NCBI GenBank assembly: GCA_023421245.1
Contig: JAEZTV010000009.1
Location: forward strand, 1 to 64,000
Length of the DNA: 64,000 bases
Direction: 5' to 3'
DNA from: Bacillota bacterium
Lineage (GTDB): Bacteria; Bacillota; Clostridia; Oscillospirales; Ruminococcaceae
The position numbers and the translations under genes are program-made. This document shows positions 8,666-16,106 of this stretch, one piece after another (the first letter of the stretch is position 1; every line of letters begins with the position of its first letter). Below the pieces are notes generated by a model. That model did no database searches. It had not been told where the DNA came from and worked only from the letters and a program-made list of their open reading frames with translations.

Positions 8666-9853
8666 ATGAAAGCAAAGGCGAGGTGTTTTGGCTTGGCGAC
8701 AGTTACGGAGCTTAGTATCGAACGCAAAAAGCGTGTGCGCACCAAACGAATGAAACGCCTTATTGTGCTCTTGCTGCTTGGCGTGCTGATGATTGCCGCC
8801 GTTTACGCGCGCCCGATGCTCGAAGGCGTGAGCGTTTCGGTTTTTTTGCAGGAAGCCTTTGGCACGGTGGGCAAATCGGGCAGCTTTCCTGCATCGCTGG
8901 TTGGGGAAACGGCACGCAGGATTTACACGCTCGACGGTGCCGCGGCGGTACTGACCGATACCAACGTACAGGTATTTTCACCTGCGGGGCGGCCATATAC
9001 ATCGGTACAAAACAGGTTTGCCGAACCGGTGGTCAAAACAAATGGTTCCCGTGCCATCCTGTATGGCAGGGGTGCAAAGGGCATTACGCTGTTTGGCAAG
9101 AGCGGCAAACTTGCGGAAACCGAGCTTGACGAGATAATTGTTACCGCCGAGGTGGGCTCAAACGGGCGGGTTGCCGCCGCAACGCCCGCCATGCGCCATG
9201 CCGCAAGCGTGCGGGTATTTGACAGTGCCTTTGAAACGCTGTTTACCTGGTATTCGGCGGAAAACCAGGTGCTGGCCCTTGGCCTGTCGCCCGATACCTC
9301 CAAGCTTTGCGTGGGGACGGTTACCGCGCAGGACGGCGCGCTGCTTTCGGCAGTAAAGATGTTTTCCATTGCGGGGCAGGAGGAGCTGTGCGAGGCAAGG
9401 TTTGAGGAATCGCTGCTGCTTGCGCTGCAATATACTGCGCAGGGCGTACAGGTGGTTTTAGATAACAGCACGCTGTTTATGGATGAAACCGGTGCCGAAA
9501 AGGGCAGATATTCTTATGCCGGCAAGCCGCTTGCGGCGTACTCCTTTACAGGCGGCTCGACCGCACTTGTGCTGGGGGAGTATAAAACCGAGCATCAGGT
9601 GAGCGTTGTGTCGCTCGACCAGCTATGCAATGTGCGGTTTGCACTTGTTTTACACGAGCCGGTGCGTGATATTTATACCGACGCACAGCGTACTTATGTA
9701 TTGACGGATACGGCGCTTACCGTTTACAATCAAAGTGGGCAGGCCGAACTGACACAACCCAACACAAACGGCTGGATTGCGGTTGCGGCAAACGGGGAAG
9801 ATGTGTATCTTCTGCAGCAGCATGGTATAGAAAAGCTTGTGCCGGTGCAATAA
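8666..9853 (+). CDS. DUF5711-like membrane-anchored protein
   Basis: Function unknown. The 395 residues have a basic N-terminus (KKRVRTKRMKR), one membrane helix (about 32-48, LIVLLLLGVLMIAAVYA) and then an outward-facing region rich in short beta strands with recurring hydrophobic/Gly-Asp spacing, consistent with a beta-propeller-like fold. It resembles the DUF5711 family of Clostridia (recognised by pattern, not searched). The start is ambiguous: ATG 8666, or TTG 8693, which has a better-placed AAAGGCGAGG site. It sits between truA and a CvpA-like gene, so an envelope role is plausible. Confidence 0.65.
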   Translation: MKAKARCFGLATVTELSIERKKRVRTKRMKRLIVLLLLGVLMIAAVYARPMLEGVSVSVFLQEAFGTVGKSGSFPASLVGETARRIYTLDGAAAVLTDTNVQVFSPAGRPYTSVQNRFAEPVVKTNGSRAILYGRGAKGITLFGKSGKLAETELDEIIVTAEVGSNGRVAAATPAMRHAASVRVFDSAFETLFTWYSAENQVLALGLSPDTSKLCVGTVTAQDGALLSAVKMFSIAGQEELCEARFEESLLLALQYTAQGVQVVLDNSTLFMDETGAEKGRYSYAGKPLAAYSFTGGSTALVLGEYKTEHQVSVVSLDQLCNVRFALVLHEPVRDIYTDAQRTYVLTDTALTVYNQSGQAELTQPNTNGWIAVAANGEDVYLLQQHGIEKLVPVQ

Positions 9854-9888
9854 TATCAGGCAGGCGGCATGAAAGGTGTGAAGATGAT

Positions 9889-10602
9889 ATGGTAGCACCC
9901 TATGTGATTGATATTCTGTTTGCGGCAATCCTCCTTATCTGCGTTATTGTTGCGTGGTGCCGAGGGTTCGTTAAGACCATTGTGTCCTTTTTTGGATTTA
10001 TTGCCGCGGCGGTGATTGCGATGCTTACCTGTACAAGGGTGGCAGATTACCTGTATCACACCGTCGTTGAGCAGCCGCTTTATGACAGCATTTATAAAAA
10101 AGTATTGACACTTGTTCCCACGGGTGAGATTATTAACAGTGTAGACAATATCGGTGAAGTGCTGCCGGCTTGGGTACGGGCGCTGTTTGATGTTGCTGCG
10201 TCCGAGGCGAGCGAGCGGATTGGCGAAACGCTTACGGGTACGGCGGAGATGGTGTCGCACACACTGCTTGATACGCTGGTGGCTCCCCTTGTGCTTGCGC
10301 TGATGGGCCTTGTATTGTTTTTCGTACTATTCGGTCTGTTAATGGTTATAGTAAACATATTAGTCGCGGTGCTCGGCAAGGTGTTTGAGCTGCCGGTGCT
10401 AAATGGAATCAACCGGCTTTTGGGCGGAGTGGTCGGCGTGGTAAACGGCATATTGGTGTGCATGATAGCGGCAGCGCTGCTTTCTTTGTATGCTGCCGTT
10501 ACAGCAGATGCAAGCTCTTGGGTAAACACCCAAACGCTGCAAACGACGACACTTGCGTCCTTTTTTATAAGGAACAACCCGATTCTTCCGATGATTTTGT
10601 AG
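9889..10602 (+). CDS. CvpA family membrane protein
   Basis: A 237-residue integral membrane protein matching the CvpA (colicin V production) family by its start, a hydrophobic helix ending WCRGFVKTIVSFFGFIAAAV, and two further strongly hydrophobic segments at about 130-165 and 175-205 with the GGVVGVVNGILVCMIAAALLS pattern. In Bacillota these proteins are linked to envelope and septum functions, but the biochemical role is not settled. It is 35 bp after the DUF5711-like gene and probably cotranscribed. Confidence 0.8.
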   Translation: MVAPYVIDILFAAILLICVIVAWCRGFVKTIVSFFGFIAAAVIAMLTCTRVADYLYHTVVEQPLYDSIYKKVLTLVPTGEIINSVDNIGEVLPAWVRALFDVAASEASERIGETLTGTAEMVSHTLLDTLVAPLVLALMGLVLFFVLFGLLMVIVNILVAVLGKVFELPVLNGINRLLGGVVGVVNGILVCMIAAALLSLYAAVTADASSWVNTQTLQTTTLASFFIRNNPILPMIL

Positions 10603-10660
10603 TAAAAAGGGTTAATATGTCGTTCATATATTATCAACGTGCGTGAAATATGGCTGTGGT

Positions 10661-10762
10661 ATGATAAATCCGTAATGGCTGTTTTGCGGCCATTCTCCGG
10701 CACTTTGCACGTCTGTGCCGCATAACGGCGCGGAGGATTTATTCTACTGAAAAACCACTGCG
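10661..10762. repeat. ~105-bp structured dispersed repeat, copy A
   Basis: The 307-bp gap before pgsA holds this element; nothing else is seen apart from the pgsA ribosome site. It aligns over its length with copy B at 47722-47824. Shared blocks include ATAAATCCG, AATGGCTGT, GCACTTTGC, TCTGTGCCG, GAGGATTTATT and AACCACT. ATAAATCC and GGATTTAT close an outer stem around two inner hairpins (ATGGCTG.../CGGCCAT and GGCA.../TGCC), suggesting a structured RNA or a MITE-like element. Confidence 0.75.
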
Positions 10763-10909
10763 TATAGCGAATCTTCGATTTTCCTGATTTCATTTTCATT
10801 ATGCCCCGCCTGCGGGGGATAGGCGATGGATATCATACAAGGCAGGAAGGCCGATACTGTTTCACCTCATTTTACAGCCTGATAAAACTCTACAGCAGAC
10901 GGAGGACAG

Positions 10910-11503
10910 ATGATGAAAGGCAAAAAAAGTGAAGCACTCAGCATCCCTAACATCCTATCCTATATCAGGATACTGTTGGTGCCGTTGTTTGCCGTGCTCT
11001 ATTTAACAGCGCAGGACAACCGAGACTATTTGATTGCCGCATTGATACTGCTTCTGTCGGGGTTTACCGATCTGCTCGACGGTTATATCGCGCGCCGGTA
11101 TGATATGATTACCTCGCTTGGCAAGCTGCTTGACCCTGCGGCGGATAAGCTGACGCAGGCAACAGTTGCAATCTGCCTTGCAATCAGAATTGACGGCATG
11201 GCGCTGCTTTTGGGCGTGTTTATTGTCAAGGAGCTTATTATGGCGGGTGCCAGCATCTTTCTGATTACCAAGGGCGGGAAGATTGACGGTTCCAGATGGT
11301 TTGGCAAGCTTGCCACCGCTGTTTTTTACGCTGTGATGGTGTTGATTATTGCGCTGCCGAGCATTAGCGAAACCGCAAGGACTGTTATGATAACAATCTC
11401 GGCGGCGTGCATGATTTTTGCACTGGTGCGGTATATTCCCACCTTTTTCAGCATACTGCATACGGCAACAGAGGATGCTGAGGATGGTAAAAAGGACGCA
11501 TAG
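10910..11503 (+). CDS. pgsA: CDP-diacylglycerol-glycerol-3-phosphate phosphatidyltransferase
   Basis: Makes phosphatidylglycerol phosphate, the committed step to PG and cardiolipin. The 197 residues contain the CDP-alcohol phosphotransferase signature DG-x2-AR-x8-G-x3-D-x3-D (LLDGYIARRYDM ... LGKLLDPAADK) and about five hydrophobic helices. The start is ATG 10910 or the adjacent ATG 10913, both behind GGAGGA. CDP-alcohol enzymes share the signature, so substrate choice rests on overall similarity and length. Confidence 0.92.
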   Translation: MMKGKKSEALSIPNILSYIRILLVPLFAVLYLTAQDNRDYLIAALILLLSGFTDLLDGYIARRYDMITSLGKLLDPAADKLTQATVAICLAIRIDGMALLLGVFIVKELIMAGASIFLITKGGKIDGSRWFGKLATAVFYAVMVLIIALPSISETARTVMITISAACMIFALVRYIPTFFSILHTATEDAEDGKKDA

Positions 11504-11681
11504 CATGATGCGCGGTTTCTCATTGTGAGGTTGCAATTTTTAAAAGTTAATATCATTGCGCAAGGGGATAGAGGGTCTTTGTATTGATTGCGATTTTGCC
11601 GCTTGTCTGCGGTTACGCATGCAAAACTGCTCCTTTTCATTGCTGTTTATTGCGCCCGAAAGCGGCGAGATGGAGGTAAAT

Positions 11682-13952
11682 ATGTTATGTTCACGTTGCA
11701 ACAAAAGAATGGCGGTAGTGTTTGTTACTAAGATAGATGGTGATAAATCGGTCAACGAAGGGTTGTGTCTTACCTGTGCCAAAGAGCTTGGCATTAAGCC
11801 GGTGAACGACCTGGTAGAGCAGATGGGCATCACCGATGACGAGATGGAGAATGTAAGCAAGGAACTGATGGAGTTTATGGGCGGCAAGGGCGAGGAGATG
11901 TTCGAACCCGGCGGTGCCACGACCTTCCCGTTTTTGCAAAACCTCTTTACCTCGGGCGAGGGTAAAAATCAGGACCCCGACACCAAGCGTTCGGCGGATA
12001 AGCGCCGTGCGAAGAAGGAGAAACAAGAGCAGGAGAAGACGCGCAAGCATCTGACCTTATATTGTGACGACCTTACCCAAAAGGCGCGCGACGGTAAGAT
12101 TGACAACATTATTGGGCGCGACAAGGAGATTGGGCGCGTGGTGCAGATTCTGGGCCGCCGCACCAAGAACAACCCCTGCTTAATTGGTGAGCCGGGTGTT
12201 GGTAAAACAGCAATTGCCGAAGGCATTGCCATCAAGATTGCGGTGGGTGACGTACCCCCCAGACTGATGGATAAAGAGATATTCTTGCTTGATTTAACCG
12301 CGCTTGTAGCCGGCACACAGTTTCGCGGCCAGTTTGAAAGCCGCGTAAAGGGGCTGGTAGAGGAAGTTAAGCAGGCGGGCAACATCATCCTGTTTATTGA
12401 CGAGGTGCATAATCTCGTCGGCGCGGGGGACAGCGAAGGCTCGATGAACGCTGCGAACATCCTCAAGCCCTCGCTCTCACGCGGAGAGATTCAGGTAATC
12501 GGCGCTACCACATTCAACGAATACCGCAAGAATATAGAGAAGGATTCGGCACTTGAGCGCCGTTTTCAGCCCGTTGTTATTGAGGAGCCAACCGTTGCCG
12601 ATACCATTGAGGTTCTGCGCGGGATAAAGGTCTACTATGAACAATATCACCGCGTGCGGGTGGACGACACCATGCTGCGCGGCATGGTGCTGCTCAGTGA
12701 GCGGTACATCAACGACCGGTTTCTGCCCGACAAGGCAATCGACCTGCTCGACGAATCGTGCTCCTGCGCTGCGCTGCGCAGCCGTGAGCTTGCGCACTAC
12801 GACACCATAGCCCGCGAGTACGAGCGCAGCCGCACCGAAGAAGAAGAGCTTGAGCTGGATGCGGAGAGCATTGATTACGAAAAGCTTGCCACGGTTCGCG
12901 CACATACGTTGCAGCTGAAGGCGAAGATGGAGGAGCTTTCCCCCGTCGTGGATAGCCTTGCCGTCACGGACGACGATGTTGCCAAGGTTATTGAGCTGTG
13001 GACGGGGATTCCGTCGGCTAAGATTAAGGAAAACGAGTTTGAGCGGGTGCGCAATCTTGAAGCGCGCTTGAAATCGAAGATTATTGGGCAGGATGAGGCG
13101 GTGGAGCTGGTGGCGGCGGCCATTAAGCGTGCCAAGGTGCAGATTTCCGCACGGCGCAGGCCCGCGTCGTTCATCTTTGTCGGCCCCACGGCGGTGGGCA
13201 AAACCGAGCTTGTAAAGGTGCTGGCGGGGGAGCTGTTTGACACGCCCGACCCGCTGATCCGTCTTGATATGTCGGAATATATGGAGAAGTACTCGGTATC
13301 GCGCATTATCGGAGCGCCTCCCGGCTACATCGGGTACGATGAGGCCGGACAGCTGACCGAAAAGGTGCGCAGAAAGCCCTACTCGGTCATCCTGTTTGAT
13401 GAGATTGAAAAGGCGCACCCCGACGTGCTCAACATCCTGCTGCAGATTCTCGATGAAGGGCGCATTACCGATGCGCATGGGCGCAAGGTAAGCTTTGAGA
13501 ATACCGTCATCGCAATGACGTCCAATGCGGGCTCGCAGTTTAAGGGGAACTCCTTGGGCTTTAACAAGTCGCAGGGAGATATGGCGCGCGACAAGGCGAT
13601 GAAGTCGCTGGGCGAGTTTTTGCGCCCGGAATTCATCAGCCGCGTGGATGAGATTGTGGTGTTTTCACCGCTTGATAAGGGCCATTATACCCGTATTGCG
13701 GCGTTGATGCTAAGCGAGCTTGTCGAGCCGCTTTCGGAGCGCGGCATCACCTTCTCGTACAGCGACGCCGCGTGCGAGAAGATTGCGGAGCTGTCGTTTG
13801 GCAGCAAGACCGGTGCCAGAGAGATTCGCCGTGTGATCCGCAAATCGGTGGAGGACAGGGTAGCGTCGATGATTGCCGACAACCCGGGCGATTACCCTAC
13901 CGTGATGAAACTGGATGTTGTGGACGGTGCGCTGAGCGTGCTTGCACTGTAA
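11682..13952 (+). CDS. clpE: ClpE-like Clp ATPase with N-terminal zinc finger
   Basis: AAA+ unfoldase predicted to feed ClpP. The 756 residues start with a four-cysteine zinc finger (MLCSRCNKRM ... EGLCLTCAKEL) instead of the Clp-N repeat, as in ClpE. Then come AAA module 1 (Walker A GEPGVGKT, Walker B LFIDEVH), a short coiled middle domain, and AAA module 2 (Walker A GPTAVGKT, Walker B LFDEIEKAH). A GNSLGFNKS loop stands where ClpP-docking IGF/VGF loops occur. ATG 11682 follows GGAGGT. ClpP, CtsR and McsAB genes are absent from the neighbourhood. ClpC is the alternative name. Confidence 0.88.
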   Translation: MLCSRCNKRMAVVFVTKIDGDKSVNEGLCLTCAKELGIKPVNDLVEQMGITDDEMENVSKELMEFMGGKGEEMFEPGGATTFPFLQNLFTSGEGKNQDPDTKRSADKRRAKKEKQEQEKTRKHLTLYCDDLTQKARDGKIDNIIGRDKEIGRVVQILGRRTKNNPCLIGEPGVGKTAIAEGIAIKIAVGDVPPRLMDKEIFLLDLTALVAGTQFRGQFESRVKGLVEEVKQAGNIILFIDEVHNLVGAGDSEGSMNAANILKPSLSRGEIQVIGATTFNEYRKNIEKDSALERRFQPVVIEEPTVADTIEVLRGIKVYYEQYHRVRVDDTMLRGMVLLSERYINDRFLPDKAIDLLDESCSCAALRSRELAHYDTIAREYERSRTEEEELELDAESIDYEKLATVRAHTLQLKAKMEELSPVVDSLAVTDDDVAKVIELWTGIPSAKIKENEFERVRNLEARLKSKIIGQDEAVELVAAAIKRAKVQISARRRPASFIFVGPTAVGKTELVKVLAGELFDTPDPLIRLDMSEYMEKYSVSRIIGAPPGYIGYDEAGQLTEKVRRKPYSVILFDEIEKAHPDVLNILLQILDEGRITDAHGRKVSFENTVIAMTSNAGSQFKGNSLGFNKSQGDMARDKAMKSLGEFLRPEFISRVDEIVVFSPLDKGHYTRIAALMLSELVEPLSERGITFSYSDAACEKIAELSFGSKTGAREIRRVIRKSVEDRVASMIADNPGDYPTVMKLDVVDGALSVLAL

Positions 13953-13994
13953 TAAAATTATAGATAAAAAGTACGGAAAAGTGCCGAATGAGTC

Positions 13995-14023
13995 TTGACG
14001 AATCCGAGTATTTTGTGTATAAT
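13995..14023 (+). promoter_or_regulatory. Promoter of the tRNA Val-Asp-Phe-Gly-Cys cluster
   Basis: TTGACG (13995-14000) and TATAAT (14018-14023) with a 17-bp spacer, 40 bases before the first tRNA. A near-consensus housekeeping promoter. Confidence 0.85.
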
Positions 14024-14062
14024 AATTTTTGCGCCGTCCACCTTATGGGTGCACGGCAATGT

Positions 14063-14138
14063 GGGAGCATAGCTCAGCTGGGAGAGCATCTGCCTTACAA
14101 GCAGAGGGTCACAGGTTCGAGCCCTGTTGTTCCCACCA
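14063..14138 (+). tRNA. tRNA-Val (TAC)
   Basis: Full cloverleaf with acceptor GGGAGCA/TGTTCCC, anticodon loop CTTACAA between TCTGC and GCAGA, TTCGA T-loop and encoded CCA. Confidence 0.96.
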
Positions 14139-14141
14139 CAT

Positions 14142-14218
14142 GGCCTGGTAGTTCAGTTGGTTAGAACGCTAGCCTGTCACGCTAGAGGTCAGGGGTTCGA
14201 GCCCCCTTCAGGTCGCCA
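14142..14218 (+). tRNA. tRNA-Asp (GTC)
   Basis: Acceptor GGCCTGG/TCAGGTC, anticodon loop CTGTCAC, T-loop TTCGA, discriminator G and encoded CCA. Three bases after tRNA-Val. Confidence 0.96.
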
Positions 14219-14224
14219 CCAAGT

Positions 14225-14300
<76 letters not shown>

Positions 14301-14308
14301 TGGTATCC

Positions 14309-14384
14309 GCGGGTTTAGCTCATTTGGTAGAGCGCCACCTTGCCAAGGTGGAGGTAGCGAGTTCGAACCTCGTAACCCGCTCCA
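14309..14384 (+). tRNA. tRNA-Gly (GCC)
   Basis: Acceptor GCGGGTT/AACCCGC, anticodon loop TTGCCAA, T-loop TTCGA, encoded TCCA end. A strong terminator hairpin follows directly. Confidence 0.96.
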
Positions 14385-14390
14385 TTAACA

Positions 14391-14428
14391 CAAGGCCGGC
14401 TGCATATGCAGCCGGCCTTGTGCGTTTT
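14391..14428 (+). terminator. Terminator after tRNA-Gly
   Basis: Arms AAGGCCGGCTGCA and TGCAGCCGGCCTT form a near-perfect palindrome at 14391-14420, followed by TGCGTTTTTG. It separates tRNA-Gly from tRNA-Cys. Confidence 0.85.
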
Positions 14429-14504
14429 TGCTGGGCGTAATCCAAGCCGGCACCGGCCTGCAGCGGAATATACTGTAACAAAATGCCGTATACATGATAT
14501 GCAC

Positions 14505-14579
14505 GGTACCATAGCCAAGCGGTAAGGCAAAGGTCTGCAAAACCTTCATTCCCCGGTTCGAATCCGGGTGGTACCTCCA
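14505..14579 (+). tRNA. tRNA-Cys (GCA)
   Basis: Acceptor GGTACCA/TGGTACC, anticodon loop CTGCAAA, T-loop TTCGA, encoded TCCA end. It lies 120 bp after tRNA-Gly, beyond a terminator, so it may have its own promoter or depend on read-through. Confidence 0.95.
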
Positions 14580-14591
14580 AAATTTTCATCA

Positions 14592-14630
14592 AAAGAAGCC
14601 GACGGTGCGGCCGTCGACTTCTTTGTTATT
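14592..14630 (+). terminator. Terminator after tRNA-Cys
   Basis: Arms AAAGAAG-CGACGG and CCGTCG-CTTCTTT, followed by GTTATTT. Confidence 0.75.
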
Positions 14631-14681
14631 TAAGATTGCAATGCTTTTGCCAAGATGAGAAGAAACTGAAGTTCATATAAA

Positions 14682-14709
14682 AACGGCATGGGATGCATCC
14701 CATGCCGTT
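14682..14709 (-). terminator. Terminator of the glmU-pth-mfd-lipoprotein operon
   Basis: Perfect palindrome with arms AACGGCATGGGATG and CATCCCATGCCGTT. Read on the minus strand it lies just after the lipoprotein stop codon and is followed by TTTTAT. Confidence 0.85.
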
Positions 14710-14728
14710 ATACTTGTTACTGGCTATA

Positions 14729-15766
14729 TTACTCAAAGTCCTTAATCTTGCTTGCGCTGTAGTAGCTGACGGCGGAAGCGTTCTCGTTTACCGCCAATGC
14801 GTTTGCCATCTCTGCAAGCTTTGCGCTGAACTCGTCGCCCTTGAGTGTCTGGAGGATAGTGTTCTTCAGGCTTTCAAACACGTCGGTCTGCGAAGCGGCA
14901 TCCTTGCGCACATAAACGAGCAGATGGCTGTCCTGATCGTAGATGAGAGGGACATCTACCGCGGCCTTGAAGACCTGCTCGCGAAGCGCTTCGGGATACC
15001 CTGTGTCGTCCTTCTTAACGACCGAGAGGTATGCCGAGTCATCGAGCGTTTCATCGGTCTGGGTGGTTTCGTCAAGCTCTTTGCTCATTTGGGCTGCGGT
15101 CTCGGCAATGCCCTTGCCGGCCTGAATGCTTTCTACGGCATTGTTGGCGGCGGCTCTGGCCTTTTCGTCCCGTGCTTTTTGCTCATCCTCATCCTCCATT
15201 GGAGTGAGGGTGGTGCCGAGCATATAGGCAACCGCATAGTTTTCGGTGTAGTAGCTCATAAGCTCGGTTTCACTTACCGCCTCGAGACCGTCGGTGCCGT
15301 AATACTTATAGAACAGCGCGGAGGTCTTTTGATCGGTGGTGCAGGCCTTACGGACCGATTCTTCTCCGATGCCGTTTTTCTCAAAGACTTCGCCGTAGTA
15401 TGACAGGATGTAGGTGACCATCGAATCGATGTAGGAAAGATCGGTTTCTGAGAGTGTCATCTCAAGGCGCTCAAACTCGCGCTCGGTGGCGATGTTTTTT
15501 CTGCAGTAGTCGATGGTCTTTTGGTGAATCCACAGGCCGGCGTCCTGATCCTCGATCTTCTGCTTGAGCACGGCGGTATCCGCGTCGGCTGCAAGGCTGG
15601 AGGCCTGTTGATAGGCGTTAAACTGATAGTACAGGTATAGGCCGACGGGAATCTGCTCACCATCTACCTCAACCGCCCAGGTTTGGTTTCTGCCCGCGCA
15701 GGCAGTGAGTGAAAACAGCATGACTGCCGTGAGTACCAGGGAAACGATACGTAGTGTGTTTTTCAT
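14729..15766 (-). CDS. SurA/PrsA-like foldase lipoprotein
   Basis: Predicted extracytoplasmic lipoprotein of 345 residues. The lipoprotein signal is MKNTLRIVSLVLTAVMLFSLTAC, with the LTAC lipobox giving Cys at about 23. The mature part is helical and charged, with a SurA-N-like region followed by a degenerate parvulin-like C-terminal part (about 200-310); no clear catalytic parvulin motif can be picked out by eye. Start 15766 (MKNTL) is chosen for the signal peptide; an upstream in-frame start to 15859 adds non-signal sequence. It follows mfd, a placement often seen for PrsA/SurA-like genes in Clostridia. Isomerase activity is uncertain. Confidence 0.72.
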   Translation of the reverse strand: MKNTLRIVSLVLTAVMLFSLTACAGRNQTWAVEVDGEQIPVGLYLYYQFNAYQQASSLAADADTAVLKQKIEDQDAGLWIHQKTIDYCRKNIATEREFERLEMTLSETDLSYIDSMVTYILSYYGEVFEKNGIGEESVRKACTTDQKTSALFYKYYGTDGLEAVSETELMSYYTENYAVAYMLGTTLTPMEDEDEQKARDEKARAAANNAVESIQAGKGIAETAAQMSKELDETTQTDETLDDSAYLSVVKKDDTGYPEALREQVFKAAVDVPLIYDQDSHLLVYVRKDAASQTDVFESLKNTILQTLKGDEFSAKLAEMANALAVNENASAVSYYSASKIKDFE

Positions 15767-16106
15767 ATGCAAAAAACCATGCCTTTCCATGCAATATAAT
15801 ATGCCGCGATGCGAAAACAGCCGTGCGGCAGGGCTTGTCCTAACAAGGAGTAGAACCATGTGAGCTGCACAACCTGCATTTGGGGTTCACTCCGCAACTC
15901 AAAAAGATTGCAGTGCTTTGCGGTTTCCGCGCCTTTTTAAGTTGCCCGGATGCATAATAAGTGACGCTTTTGAGCGTGCAACCCCTATTTATAGTGCAGT
16001 TAAATGCACAATATACTGCGCCCAAAACAAAAAATGCCGACAAGCTTTGTTGATTATACACCTTTTGGGGCAGATTGTCCATACAATGAAGGCCGGAACA
16101 GGGGCA
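15767..16106 (-). other. Hairpin-rich spacer between mfd and the lipoprotein gene
   Basis: No gene is seen in these 340 bp. On the minus strand it can form GGAGTGAACC/GGTTCTACTCC (about 15852-15899) enclosing a TGCA/TGCA hairpin, then CTTGT-TAGG-ACAAG (about 15836-15849), then GCGG-AAA-CCGC upstream. A TATAAAT-like box lies at about 15988-15994. It could be a structured leader or a small RNA; no known riboswitch is recognised. Confidence 0.35.

Noticed and set aside
10092..10799. 235-codon minus-strand frame over the CvpA gene and the repeat
   Set aside because: It overlaps the CvpA-like gene antisense; its resemblance to a frame at 47669-47866 reflects the shared DNA repeat, not a protein family.
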